In this document: piece by piece, positions 33,298-45,111 of the stretch
Layout of the letters: every line of letters starts with the position of its first letter
Numbering within the stretch: position 1 is the first letter of the stretch
Source: Siphonodentalium dalli
Taxonomy: Eukaryota > Mollusca > Scaphopoda > Gadilida > Siphonodentaliidae
Length of the DNA: 64,000 bases
Direction: 5' to 3'
NCBI GenBank assembly: GCA_032622095.1
Contig: CP136063.1
Coordinates: 25,670,987 to 25,734,986 of the forward strand
Program-made: the position numbers and the translations under genes
The notes under the pieces: model-generated
Databases searched by the model: none
The model's input: only the letters and a program-made list of their open reading frames with translations
Told to the model about the DNA's origin: nothing

Positions 33298-34195
33298 AAT
33301 ATTGTGTGTTCAGCAATAATATCATTATAGAGACCAGACACGCAATATCACCCCCACCCAATTTAAATGCATAACCGGATGTAAACCCGCTCCCACCAAC
33401 AATCCTAACCCCATTGTGTATACATATATGTCCCTACTAATATTCCGACTCGCCCCACCAATGTACATGTACATACTGACACCCCCCCCCATTGTGTATA
33501 CATATATGTCCCTACTAATATTCCGACTCGCCCCACCAATGTACATACTGACACCCCCCCCCCCCATTATGTAAACATATATGTCCAAACTAATAATCCC
33601 AGTCGCCCCATACGAATATTATGTGTTCAGCTATAATATCAATATAGGGAACATACACGCAATATCACCCCCTCCCATTTTAACTGCATGATTGGATGTA
33701 AACCCGTTCCCACCAAACAATCCTAACCCCATTGTGTATACATATATGTTCTTACTAATAATCCCACTCGCACCACCAATGTTCATATGAACACCCCCCC
33801 CCCCCCCCCCAAACAGAAATACAAATGCGCGCCACTATTTATTTATGTTCCTATTAACAATCCAACTCGCCCCACCAACTTACATATAAACAACCCCCCC
33901 CCCCCCCCACTGTGTAAACATATATGTTCATATTTACAATCCCATTCGCCCCATACGAATATTGCGTGTTCAGCTATAATATCATTATAGAGACCAAACA
34001 TGCAATATAAACCCCTCCCATTTTAACTGCATGATTGGATGTAAACCCGTTCCCACCAAACAATCCTAACCCCATTGTGTATACATATATGTTCTTACTA
34101 ATAATCCCACTCGCACCACCAATGTTCATATGAACACCCCCCCCCCCCAAACAGAAATACAAATGCGCGCCACTATTTATTTATAACACGTCGTA
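33298..34195 (+). repeat. Tandem satellite, about 350-bp unit, three copies, C-rich tracts
   Basis: Copies begin near 33298, 33612 and 33959 with AATATTRTGTGTTCAGC, contain GGATGTAAACCCGYTCCCAC and CCATTGTGTATACATATATG, and carry several runs of 8-15 C. The second and third copies share an identical stretch ending GCGCGCCACTATTTATTTAT. Open frames on the minus strand (GGG-coded glycines) are repeat artefacts. Confidence 0.8.
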
Positions 34196-34199
34196 TTAC

Positions 34200-34741
34200 C
34201 CATCCCGCCCCGTCAGCGTGTGTATACTCACATCCAAGTAAACTGAAATATATGGAAAATGTCTGCCAAATAAATAAATAAACAATTTTCCCCAAAATAT
34301 ATAAACAAGTGTATCGATTTCGTCCCAAATAGGTCATAGATATCCACAACAACCTAACGACATGTCTATAAACCCACTCCTGTACCTGAACCGAACCCTA
34401 AATGTATCTATATGTAACGACTAATACACCAATTCTTTTCCAGATAAACTCCAATTATCTAAAATGATCCGAGCTCGACTTGGCTCATACTTTTGGTTTT
34501 CAAAAAATCGGTTCACACTCTGATGAGACTTTACCGAATTAATCACTTGATAAAACAAACTATATCAAATTAGTCGAAACGTCGCCATCAACACTTCATC
34601 AAATCTAACTCTCAATGATGTGTGAATATCACTAATGGTAACTCTTATATGCGATGTCAGGTGCAACGCTGGAACGGACTGGTGTATAGATGGTAAGAGG
34701 TAGGTTTTTCTCACCTTCTATATAAAAAGGACGTCCATATA
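34200..34741. other. No gene recognised
   Basis: No coding or repeat structure seen. Confidence 0.4.
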
Positions 34742-34912
34742 CAGCAATGCCCTAATTAATCGACTGCCTAATCACAGCAGAATCATGGGTAACTTTTCAG
34801 GATTTAGTCGGAAATATGGCTTGATGCCATTAATCGGAAAGCTCTCGGCGAGATAATAATTCTCCCATAATTCTGCTGTGGTTAAAGGAGTCGATTAATT
34901 AGGGCATTACTG
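34742..34912. mobile_element. TA foldback MITE (171 bp)
   Basis: Ends CAGCAATGCCCTAATTAATC and GATTAATTAGGGCATTACTG, flanked by TA on both sides. TA duplication with CAGT-like ends fits Tc1/mariner-type elements. Related copies at 22463 and 40162. Confidence 0.75.
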
Positions 34913-34914
34913 TA

Positions 34915-36298
34915 CCTGGCCAGTGGCATCGTACAGCCACGGTGTGATAAGTTCAGGTAAATGAACTTGTGGGGAAATGGGGAACATATCAGTAAAGTTT
35001 CTGTATTGGGGAGCTGGGAGGTTAAATAGATCAGAACAATGTTGTATGTCTCTACTAAATTACTTTGGATGTAGCATTCTGCTCGTGTTTGATATTTTAA
35101 ACTGGTGGTTGTCGCATAAATCATTCAGTTCAAGTTACAAATATGAGCCACAAGGGAGGATGTTATAAGAAAAAGCCAGGGCCAAAATTCGTCATCAAAT
35201 ACATAAATAACTTCACAATCTTCACTGACCACGAATGCCTGTTCCATCGAATTTGGACAACTCTATATCCATAGGGTCATGTGGTTATACAAACGAAAAT
35301 CAAAAGTGAACTTGCTTATTTAACACATTTTGACATATGTTTAATCCTGAAAGTTTTTTTTGTGAGTTTTAAATTGGCATACTAACAACCCACATTAAGC
35401 TAGTAAACAACACCTCAAGAAATAAGACATTTGGGGTGCTTGCAGATAATTCGGCCGACGATATCTCGGAGATGTGTAACTGACCATAATGTTTTGAAGT
35501 TTTCCCCAAATTGCCGAACGACCCCCAGTAACTTAATCTAGCGGAAAGCATGATATATTATACAGAATACAACATGGTATTCAAAGTTAATCAGTGACTC
35601 CCACATTAAGATGGGCTAGTGATATATTAATAAACAAATATCTCTGACTGTCAACCATGGCCACTGTTGGATTTCCAATTATTGTACCACAGAGCTGTAC
35701 AAGAGTTTTTAAGGTATGTCATATATGACATGGATTTAGACACAATTTCAACCCAATTTGTGAATTTGTGACTGACTTAAAACATTAACCATTGTATTGT
35801 GAGTATGGGGATCTTAGTGACTCACTCATATAAAATCAGATGCTCCTCAAATAATGTCACAAAATACATTTAGCAGATCTAAGTGAATTTGCGATTTGCG
35901 TGATATGCTATGAGCTATATTATGACAATTGTTTGTACATAACCATTTAATGTTTCAGAGCATTCACTATCCATCTATGATAGACTAGTCTTTATAATGA
36001 TCAATCTGGCCGTGGTACAGGAAAAATGTCACTCAGTACAAACTCAGTTGTCACACCTAGGAGGACTGTAGGAGTTACTATTCACCTGTATCATAACTAC
36101 TACCAGAATATACATCATACCTATGCCATGATAGTTGCAGAGAATATACAGAATGAAAGTGTCAATGACACTGTAGCTCAACTTGGAAAGGGAATAATTT
36201 AATGTGTTACTGTCGATGGAGTGATTAGGAATGTGGAAAGTTGAATGTCTAATACTAGTTTATCAACATGAAAAGATATATATATACATGTATATAAA
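34915..36298. other. No gene recognised
   Basis: The first 26 bp match 22594-22620. The rest holds only short frames with no recognised motif. Confidence 0.45.
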
Positions 36299-36927
36299 AG
36301 TAAAATCTAAGATGGTTGCTGGCGGCTATGTTTTCCAACAATTCAAAAACATTTGATAGCTTTAGTCATGCAAAGAGTAGAATCCAAAATGGCCGCTGGC
36401 AGCCATGTTTTTTAATGCCGAATAACCCCAAAATGATTCGTTCCCATCTACATGTCAATTTCAACAGCCATGACAAATTTTATGATGATCAGACTAAAGG
36501 TACGACCTGTAGCCCGTGCTAAAGGATTTAGTCATACAAAGAGTAAGATCTAAGATGGCTGCCAGCGGCCATGTTTTTTGGCCGAATGACCCCAAAATTA
36601 CTCGTTCCCATCTACAAGTGAATATTAACACCCACGACAAATGTCTTGATGATCAGATGAACAGTACGACCTGTAGCCCGTGCTAATGGATTGAATTTTG
36701 AAATCCAAGATGGCCACTGGCGGCCATGTTTTTCTTCCGAATGACCCCAAAATGACTCGTTCCCATCTACATGTCAATGTCAACATCCATGACAAATTTC
36801 ATAATAATCGGACCAAAGGTACGAACTGTAGCCCGTGCTAAAGGAAATTGTTGACGAATCACGCACACACACGACGGATACCAAGCCATGGCAATAGCTC
36901 AAACTTTACAAAGTAAAGTTGAGCTAA
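36299..36927 (+). mobile_element. Hairpin-ended array element, family 1, copy 2
   Basis: About four units with AAGATGGCYGCTGGC / GGCCATGTTTTT, then CACGCACACACACGACGG and CCATGGCAATAGCTC, ending in the stem GCTCAA-ACTTTAC / GTAAAGTTGAGC followed by TAAAA. Confidence 0.78.
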
Positions 36928-37605
36928 AAATGAGGTGAGCTCGTTCTGATTTATACCCAAATCCCGGGAACACTGGATAGTCCTTGACCAAGGCTTGAAC
37001 CGACACCCCTATATCTGTTGTGCTCTTATTTCTACTGGATTGGCCAGGGAAGTATACGGGGAAGAAAAACCCAAATACAACACCCATACACATGGCCACT
37101 GGAAAGAGGATTTAAGATTTCTGGTTGTTTTTATATTGAATAAAAGCAAACCTTGTAACATTGTTTTGTTAATTGCTGACACAATCATACACTCGTCTTT
37201 AAAAGCCCATCTTCTTGTCATAAACGAATTTTGAAGTACAATTGCTAGTTGCGCTCGTATGTCGAACGAAAGAACCCCTCTTTTCCGTTTGCACATCCCG
37301 GGGAAGCCCTGGGAAATTCTGCCACCTGATTGGCTGGCATCTTTAAAAATCAAATAAACACGTGGAACATTTAATTTTAGCTTATGGGCCTGGATAATTG
37401 ATAAAATAATTACTTCGCGCATGATCAGTTCAAACAGGAATCTCTTCCGCTTTATATTGTTTTCACCAGAAACAAAGCAGAAAATATTTGAGAATAATCG
37501 ATTAAAGTGTGTTCTATTGCAACTACTACGAACAATGAGGGAAGTATTTCTATAAATCGCATTAGACTATATATAATTCTTATGGACACAGATATCTGAA
37601 TTTCG
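36928..37605. other. Upstream of the helicase-like exon; no gene recognised
   Basis: No motif identified. It includes short GC-richer stretches (CCCGGGGAAGCCCTGGG near 37298) and could hold a promoter for the exon at 37606, but no specific signal can be named. Confidence 0.3.
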
Positions 37606-38157
37606 ATGTTATTTAGAACTGATACAGCGTTTAGCGCCCCAATCGGAAACATTCCAATCGCGGACGATGCTGAGGCTTTTTGGTTCAATTGTGTGTCAAA
37701 AGTACTCCAAGGGGGAGACATATCTAATCTGAAAACGGAGCAATTTCAAATTCTGTGTGCGTTATTTATAAAAAAATCGGATGCTTTGTGTATACTTCCC
37801 GCTGGCTTTGGGAAAAGTCTTCCACACCAAATTGCACCATTAGTTAGAAAGTGCATATTAAGTGAAACAAGTACCAGTATTGATTGTGACAGACATGATA
37901 CATATGAACTTTACCCTGATTTGACCGACATAAAATTCATCATTGTTGTCGCACCGCAAAGGAGCCTGATGGGAGACCAAGTTACCCGAATGGAAAAATA
38001 AAAGGACAAAAATATTGCAACAGGCAAGTTTGATGTTGTTCTCGGCAGACAAGAACTACTAGTGGGAAAAGATAAATGGCGAGATGTACTGCTAGATGTC
38101 TACCGTGGCTGAGTACTTTGTATCATCGTGGACGAGGTTCATACAATAGCAAAGTGG
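37606..38157 (+). pseudogene. RecQ-like DNA helicase exon (motifs Q, I, Ia, II), damaged
   Basis: Starts MLFRTDTAFSAPIG and reads LKTEQFQILCALFIKKSDAL, then the Walker A loop ILPAGFGKSLPHQ, motif Ia-like FIIVVAPQRSLMGDQ, a TAA at 37999, then FDVVLGRQELL...KWRDVLLDVYRG, a TGA, and motif II IIVDEVHTIAKW, followed immediately by a perfect donor GTAAGT at 38158. The order matches superfamily 2 RecQ-type helicases, which unwind DNA using ATP. The segment between motif Ia and KFDVV is shorter than usual, suggesting a deletion of about 20-25 residues. RecQ-like genes of this type are repeated in some invertebrate genomes. Confidence 0.75.
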
Positions 38158-38587
38158 TAAGTGTATATCCATGTAATTGGCTCAGGGACATTTCGAAGAG
38201 CTCAGAAATGGGGGAAGGTGCACTTCAGAAAATTCAATTGCACACCCCCCTCCCCTTGGGGCTAAATTTTCCAATCAACTATACCAAATTTAGATTTTTG
38301 ACCTCCGAATTTCCAAAAAAAAATTAAAATATGGGAAAAAATGGGGGGGGGGGGGCATTATGTCCTATTGTGCGTCCTTGAATGGGCTTATATTAAAAAC
38401 ATTGATATCAATTAAGAACCCAGCTACGTCCTACATAGCGTGGAACCATGTTGGGTTCGTTTTGAACTACGGAGGGACATTTACTCTGATGTCAAGAAAC
38501 TGTAACATCGACATGTTACATTAGTACGTAGCAGAAATAATTTTCTTTGATTCCAATTTGTGATATCACGATGTCAACATCAAATAA
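38158..38587. other. No gene; G13-type tract
   Basis: Possible intron after the helicase exon. Includes a G tract near 38344-38356. No exon with helicase motifs III-VI was seen downstream. Confidence 0.4.
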
Positions 38588-39196
38588 GTCAATATCACTC
38601 GTACCCTGACCAACTCGTACCCTGCTGTTTTTCTGATTCAATGATGGTATTTTAACCCTTTACCCAACAAAACGACCAAAACCGGCCAAATAAAGCTTCA
38701 ACAGCCTAAAATATCTTCGGTCTGTCTCAATAGAACCATACAAATATGGATATCATTGGAACCGGCTCCTTGACCACATTGTGATAGTTACAGTTAGCCC
38801 TGTGCAAATGCATTCTCTTATATATGCGAGTCGACCATAGGTCGCCTCGCATATATAAGAGAATGCATTGGCCTAAAAAAAATCTATTTTTTAACACTTT
38901 TTACCATTTTTTCCTACATTCTTTAACAATTTTATAATTTTTAATGTGTTAGGCCAATGCATTCTCTTATATATGCGAGGCGACCTATGGTCGACTCGCA
39001 TATATAAGAGAATGCATTGGCACAGGGCCCTTCTGTTGGGTAAAGGGTTAACTAAATAAAAGGAAAACTATGATCCGGCAACTAGACTAAGACATTTTCC
39101 ACTTTCAATTTTTTTTCTATCACTTTAATTATTTAAATAAGTCAAAATAACGGGCATTTTATAACAGGGTACGAGTTGGTCAGGGTACGAGTTGAC
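38588..39196. mobile_element. TIR element hosting a TTAA MITE
   Basis: Ends CTCGTACCCTGACCAACTCG+TACCCTG and the inverse CAGGGTACGAGTTGG+TCAGGGTACGAGTTGAC; each end holds the motif CGTACCCTG twice. The element is filled by the MITE 38656-39047; net length would be about 213 bp. A related unfilled element lies at 63401-63594. Confidence 0.75.
38656..39047 (+). mobile_element. TTAA MITE family B, complete copy (392 bp)
   Basis: Ends CCCTTTACCCAACAAAACG and TCTGTTGGGTAAAGGG, flanked by TTAA at 38652-38655 and 39048-39051. It carries two copies of the ~70-bp palindrome in opposite sense (about 38807-38876 and 38950-39020) separated by an A/T-rich spacer. Nested in the 38588 element. Confidence 0.9.
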
Positions 39197-39199
39197 CTC

Positions 39200-39700
39200 C
39201 CAACATACAGTACACAGTAAATTAACAGTATGCATAGTACCACACGATTGCTGCAATTTGCTACATGTATGACATAGTGTAACCATTGACTAATTTGACC
39301 CCTAATAATGAGATAATCCTGATGAAAACGTGCGCAAAAGTCCACTTTTAAAGGCATGTGGGGAGGGGAAATGTGTATTCTGGATGAACATGGTGTGTCC
39401 CCTGATAATGAGATAACCCTAACAATCACGTGCGGGAAAGTAATGGATACTCGGCTTACTAGTCGGATGCAGCCACTTTCAAATTTGACCGTATTAATTA
39501 CCACTTGATTTTAGACTTATCCATCTTCATCCGCAATTTTGTCTAAGAACCTCCATTTGACGTGTTTCTGGGACACATGCTACTCAGCCAGGTAAAATGA
39601 CAGAAAATCTTCCAAACTTTCCTCATTGATAGCTATTGGAGGATAGCTCTAATGAATTTATAAAAATTTCAACATTGGACAGTTTTGTTGAATATTGTTG
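39200..39700. other. No gene; short internal duplication
   Basis: The phrase CCCCTRATAATGAGATAAYCCT occurs at about 39299 and 39399. A scrap of the family C foldback arm is near 39502-39540. No coding signal. Confidence 0.45.
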
Positions 39701-40029
39701 TTACCAACAAACCGGCCAAATAATGCTGCAACAGCCTAAATTATCTTGGGTCTGTCTCAATAAAACCATACAAATATGGATATCATTGGAACGGGCTCAT
39801 TGACCACATTGTGATGGTTACAGTTATGCCCTGTGCCAATGCATTCTCTTATATATGCGAGTCGACCATAGGTCGCCTCGCATATATAAGAGAATGCATT
39901 GGCCTAAATTTTTTTACAATTTTTAATGTGTTAAGCCAATGCATTCTCTTATATATGCGAGGCGACCTATGGTCGACTCGCATATATAAGAGAATGCATT
40001 GGCACAGGACCGTTCTGTTGGGTAAAGGG
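39701..40029 (+). mobile_element. TTAA MITE family B, left end damaged
   Basis: Shares CCAACAAACCGGCCAAATAA, CATACAAATATGGATATCAT, two opposed palindromes (about 39833-39903 and 39934-40005) and the right end TCTGTTGGGTAAAGGG before TTAA 40030-40033. The left CCCTTTAC terminus is missing. Confidence 0.85.
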
Positions 40030-40161
40030 TTAATAAAACAACACAGAAAGACAGCAAAAGGCGGCAAAAGACTTGTTGCCATACAATATAAATTTATAGA
40101 CAAAGCAGCCTATGGAGGTCGGGCGGGCTGCAGCTCATATGGGAGTTTCCATAATGGCTTA

Positions 40162-40381
40162 CAGTAATGCCCTAAGTAATCGACCTCTTAACCAAAGCAG
40201 AATTATGGGTAACTTTTCAGGATTTAGTCGGAAATATGGCTTGTTGCCATTCATCGGAAAGTTGTCCCCAAGAGCTTTCTGATGAATGGCAACAAGCCAT
40301 ATTTCCGTCTAAATCCTGACAAGTTACCCATAATTCTGCTTTGGTTAAGACTTAAGAGGTCGATTACTTAGGGCATTACTG
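40162..40381. mobile_element. TA foldback MITE (220 bp), near-perfect hairpin
   Basis: CAGTAATGCCCTAAGTAATC at the left and GATTACTTAGGGCATTACTG at the right; arms of about 100 bp are almost fully complementary (for example GCAGAATTATGGGTAACTT against AAGTTACCCATAATTCTGC). TA flanks at 40160-40161 and 40382-40383. It ends 8 bp before the splice acceptor of the next exon. Confidence 0.85.
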
Positions 40382-40390
40382 TATTTGCAG

Positions 40391-40870
40391 CATAGACTAG
40401 CCACACTGATGAAAGAAATGCAAGAGTATAACACTATCACCCGGCCTGACTCGTACATACTTGAGGATTGTATCGATGAAGGCCATAATGTTAGGTGTGT
40501 TAATGTGGCCGTGGTTGCAACCGACAGACCGCTGTATTGTCGCTCTATGGATATCGTGAACGCTGAACATCTGAATTTGGATCCACGCTTGTTGACCGAG
40601 CTATGGAACATAAACATTTATGACAGTGCAATATCTTGCTCAGACATCGACTCTTTGACGACAAACATGCTGGTTATTATCGAAGGCATTGTTTGCACAA
40701 GTGAGAATGACAACCTGCCACAGACATCCACTGTTGCCAGGACTTTGACAGCAGGGTCGGTATCGAGCATACTGCCGCTGGCATCCACAGTTACCAGGAC
40801 TTTAACAGCAGAGTCGATATCAAGCATAACGACGAGCACGACAGCCAAGATATTGGAGGTGTTGTGTTAA
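40391..40870 (+). CDS. Unrecognised 159-codon exon-like ORF
   Basis: Begins after acceptor TATTTGCAG and reads HRLATLMKEMQEYNTITRPD, a region with LEDCIDEGHNVRCVNVAVVA, then LDPRLLTELWNINIYDSA, and a Ser/Thr-rich tail with two 17-residue repeats (STVARTLTAGSVSSILP / STVTRTLTAESISSITT). It ends at TAA 40868-40870. Composition is coding-like and the tail repeats were made by a DNA duplication of about 51 bp. LMKEMQE is echoed by LMKEVQE at 55.77 kb, suggesting a dispersed family. No function assigned. Confidence 0.5.
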   Translation, partial: HRLATLMKEMQEYNTITRPDSYILEDCIDEGHNVRCVNVAVVATDRPLYCRSMDIVNAEHLNLDPRLLTELWNINIYDSAISCSDIDSLTTNMLVIIEGIVCTSENDNLPQTSTVARTLTAGSVSSILPLASTVTRTLTAESISSITTSTTAKILEVLC

Positions 40871-41407
40871 CACTATCACCAGGCCTGACTCGGTCTGGCC
40901 GGAGATTCATGCAGCCAGATGTGCTCGGATATCGTAAATTGATTAGTTCTGTATTCAAGATTCACATTTGCAATTAGCACGTCGGGAACATGTGATTAAA
41001 AGTATTATCTGAACAAACATGTCCGGCGCATGAATCTCTTCTGTATTTATCTTTATGATCCGATGTTAGACCATTTATTGTTGATCCAACTGGAAATCCG
41101 AACCTGATAACGAATTATTAAGGCATTAGCCACATGTTAGTATTTCTGTGAGTCATTCTTGGAATGACTTATATATGTGGACACTCTCCTGCCCAGTGAT
41201 TCCTGTTTGAACCGTCGATCAGACAAGTTCAATATTATAACTATTGTTGAGTACTAGTGCTTTTGTTTCTACTGCCAATTGCCGTGACGTGTTGACAACA
41301 TCCATATTCAAATACATAAAGTGACATTGTCTAACCTCTACTTGACTTTTGTGATTCAACTCCTCAGAAGTAAGAAGTGTAGACACAAAGTCTTATAAGA
41401 GGACAGT
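40871..41407. other. No gene recognised
   Basis: Begins with a repeat of the phrase AACACTATCACCAGGCCTGA (compare 40431). It also has a GGAGATTCATG-type inverted phrase. No other structure. Confidence 0.4.
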
Positions 41408-41600
41408 GTGAATGTTGACAACGTCACACAACATATCAGAGATGTGTTTGCCATTTCAACAAAGGCATTAAAACATTTGGGAAGAACAGCAGCTTTCAAT
41501 CATCTGGTCTGCAGACAAGCAGCAATTTCTGATGCAGGACTCGAACAGTTGGTTGATACTTCTGAAATCATTAACTCTTATTTTTGTAGGTTTAGTGCCA
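41408..41600 (+). pseudogene. Fragment of a dispersed ORF family (VFAISTKALKHLGRTAAF)
   Basis: Reads VDNVTQHIRDVFAISTKALK, HLGRTAAFNHLVCRQAAISD and AGLEQLVDTSEII. The same segment occurs at 55788-55925 with conservative substitutions. The helix-rich composition and dispersal suggest a gag-like or other mobile-element protein, but I cannot name it. Confidence 0.5.
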
Positions 41601-42499
41601 GGGAATCTTCGTTTTTCATGGGCATCAAAACTATTACTAGTACTATGAATACTTGTTCGCAGATCTTTGCCGCAAACTTTTTGTTTGCTGCAACTTTGCA
41701 GTAAATTTTGTTAATGTTTGCTGCAACTTTGCAGAAAATTTAGATTCGAGGCAAACCATTCGCGATAAGTTCACAGTAAATTTTATATTAGTTTCAAGTT
41801 CGCAGTTAGTGCATTGGAATCTTTGTTCGCCACATGTGCGTTTAAACTTGGAATATTTCAATTTGTTTTCACCATATATTTGTTTAAAGTTTGTGTTTGA
41901 TAATTTGCATCATTAATTTCAACATAATCCACAGCAAAATAAAGCAATGCTGTGTGAAACACCTTGGTAACATGTGATATCTATTATTATTATTAGAACT
42001 TGATTAAATTTGCTGTGGGGACATTTTTCCTAATTTCGGGGGCTGATTATTTTTTTTTAATTCCGATCTAACAAGCGATGGATTATGCAATTTATGGACA
42101 ACAAAATTCAAAATAATGTTTTTAAAAGGTTCAATACCCCATGTGGCTTTATCAGTTCTTTTATCGAATAGCTTTATTGTCGCGATCCTGGGTTTACGGT
42201 ATAATCATGAAAACAAATCAAATATGCTAAAATATCGTGGGGGGATGTGCCCTTTGAAATCGAAAGTAATGAATTTGAAAAGTGAAAAACGGGAACGGGA
42301 ACTGGAATATGGGATTGAGTCATACAAAATGTGCGATGTTTTAGATATATCATTTATTAATATAATGCCAATGTTTATATATACTTTGTGTAGAAATAAT
42401 CCTGATGAAGCAAAATACCCATAAAACAACCTCAACGATCCGTTTCTTTCTGCAAGCCGCTTTTTCAAACCGGCGAAACTTGCGCGGTGTAATTTTCAA
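41601..42499. other. No gene; short tandem phrase near 41690
   Basis: A phrase of about 35 bp with TGTTTGCTGCAACTTTGCAG is repeated at 41685-41735 as part of a T-rich stretch. The frame at about 42230-42420 (GGMCPLKSKVMNLKSEKRER) may be degenerate coding but is unsupported. Confidence 0.35.
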
Positions 42500-43054
42500 A
42501 ATTGAAACACACAATTAGTGGATCTGTTGAACTTGAGGGAACTTTGAGGAATATAATTATATGGAATATGATTATTATGACAGTGTGTGCACATCATAAA
42601 ACTATAAAATTGGAATACCGTAATCATTCTTGGTCATTATTATGTGAAGGCAATAGTACTGTTTACAATACATCCAAATTTCAATTCGAAGTGAAATGGT
42701 GTCTTGACACGGAAACCGGCGAGCTCGCCGATTTTGAATGGGATGAACAGTGGAGACTGGATAGGAAAATTCAATGACCATGAAATTCGGATTCAGTTGA
42801 TCAACCATGAAATTCCAGTGATGTTCCATATACATTCAAGTATATTAGGATCTAGGCCAGCCCATTTTTGGAGCAATTGGATGACTGTTAGAAATTCTAT
42901 TTTCTTTTGCAGTGTGGATAATACTAGTGAAAAAGATGATGCTCTATCTAGAGATAATTCATATGAAGCAGAGGATGTTCAGGAAGATGATATGGAAGAT
43001 GCCATTGAGGTAGCAGTACACGATTTCACGGGTTGTAGGGGGTCTGAAACATAG
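42500..43054 (+). other. Possible degenerate coding region
   Basis: Two overlapping frames look protein-like: FQFEVKWCLDTETGELADFE at about 42680-42745, and an acidic tail EAEDVQEDDMEDAIEVAVHD at about 42965-43025. They are in different frames and no family is recognised, so this could be a decayed gene. Confidence 0.3.
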
Positions 43055-43139
43055 AAATATAAGTATCTGGGGGGGCATAACAGCCAGTGTAGCCTGCGTT
43101 AAATGTGTTATTACTGGTTTGAAGGTTTATTTATTTTAC

Positions 43140-44949
43140 AAAACTACAAATTTCATGATGATCAGACGAACAGTACGACCTGTAGACCGCGCCAATGGAT
43201 TGAATTTTGAAATCCAAGATGGCCGCTGGCAGCCATGTTTTTTTGCCGAATGACCCCAAAATTACTCGTTCCCATCTACATGTCAATGTCAACTTTCATG
43301 ACAAATTTAATAAAGATCAGACCATAGGTATGATCTGTAGCCCGCGCGAAAGGATTTAGTCATGCAAATAGTAAAATCCAAGATGGCTGCTGGTGGCCAT
43401 GTTTTTTGACCGAATGACCCCAAAACAACTCGTTCCCATCTACATGTCATTGTTATCATCCATGACACATTTCATGACCATCTGACCAAAGCTACGACCT
43501 GTAGCCCGCACCAAAGGATTTAGTCATGCAAAGAGTAAAATCCAAGATAGCTGCTGGCGGCCATGTTTTTCGGCGGAACGACCCCAAAATCACTCGTTCC
43601 CATCTATATGTCATTATTAACATCAATGACAAATTTCATGATGATCAGACGAACAGTACGACCTGTAGCCCATGCCAATGGATTGAATTTTGAAATCTAA
43701 GATGGCCACCAGCGGCCATGTTTTTTGGCCCCGAATGACCCCAAAACGACTCGTTCCCATCTATAGGTCATTGTTATCATCCATGACAAATTTCATGACC
43801 ATCTGACCAAAGGTACAACCTGTAGCCCGCGCCAAAGGATTTAGTCATGCAAAGAGTAAAATCCAAGATGGCTGCTGGTGGCCATGTTTTTTGGCCGAAC
43901 GACTCCAAAATCACTTGTTCCCATCTACATGTCAGTGTTAACATACATGACAAAATTCATAAACTTCAGACCAACGCAATGACCTGTAGCCCGCACCAAA
44001 GGATTTAGTCATGCAAAGAGTAAAATCCAAGATGGCTGCTGGTGGCCATGTTTTTTGGCCGAACGACCCCAAAATGACTTGTTTCCCATCTACATGTCAA
44101 TATTAACATCCATGACAAATTTCATGATGTTCCGGTCAAAGCTACGACCTGTAGCCCGCGCCAAAGGATTTAGTCATGCAAAGAGTAACATCAAAGATGG
44201 CTGCTGGCGGCCATGTTTTTCGGCCGAACGACCCCAAAATCACTCGTTCCCATCTATATGTCAATATTAACATCCATGACAGATTTCATGATGATCAGAC
44301 GAACAGTACGACCTGTAGCCCACGCCAATGGATTGAATTTTGAAATCTAAGATGGCCGCCAGCGGCCATGTTTTTTGGCCGAATGTCGAATGACCCCACA
44401 ATGACTCATTCCCATCTACATGTCAATGTCAACATTCATGACAAATTCAATGTCAACATTCATGACAAATTTCACATGTCAGTGTTAACGTCCATGACAA
44501 ATTTCATAAACTTCCGACCAACGCAACGACCTGTAGCCCACGCCAAAGGATTTAGTCATGCAAAGAGTAAAATCCAAGATGGCTGCTGGCAGCCATGTTT
44601 TTTGGCCGAACGACCCCAAAATCACTCGTTCCCATCTACATGTCATTATTAACACCAATGACAAATTTCATGATGATCAGATGAACAGTACGACCTGTAG
44701 CCCGTGCCAATGGATTGAATCTTGAAATCCAAGATGGCTGCCAGTGGCCATGTTTTTTGGCCGAATGACCCCAAAATGACTCGTTCCCATCTACATGTCA
44801 ATGTCAACATTCTTGACAAATTTCATAAAGATCAGACCAAAGGTACGACCTGTAGCCCGCGCCAAAGGAAATTGTTGACGGACACACGGACGACGGACGC
44901 CAAACCATGGCAATAGCTCAAACTTACAAAAGTAAGTTGAGCTAAAAAT
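43140..44949 (+). mobile_element. Hairpin-ended array element, family 1, about 11 units
   Basis: Units of about 160 bp alternate between two subtypes, one containing GGATTTAGTCATGCAAAGAG and one GGATTGAATTTTGAAATC, in the order B A A B A A A B A B (from about 43196). Each includes AAGATGGCYGCYRGYGGCCA, a TTTTTTGGCCGAA hinge and CAAATTTCATGATGATCAGA. After the last unit come ACACGGACGACGGACGCC, CCATGGCAATAGCTCAA and the terminal stem GCTCAA-ACTTAC / GTAAGTTGAGC. Open frames in the array are repeat artefacts. Confidence 0.88.
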
Positions 44950-45111
44950 GGGTAAAATTGAGTGTTTCATGTGTGCAAACCAAGGGGCATAACTCAATGA
45001 CAAATTGTACGAAGAACCGAAAGTACATTTAAATGATTACACCTAAAATTTCTGTCAAAATTAAAACATGCTTGATGGGATATATGCCATCGATAATGGC
45101 TTAGCATTGAT

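Noticed and set aside
33325-34162. Glycine-rich minus-strand ORFs (YTMGGGVSMY repeats)
   Set aside because: Generated by the C-tract satellite on the opposite strand.
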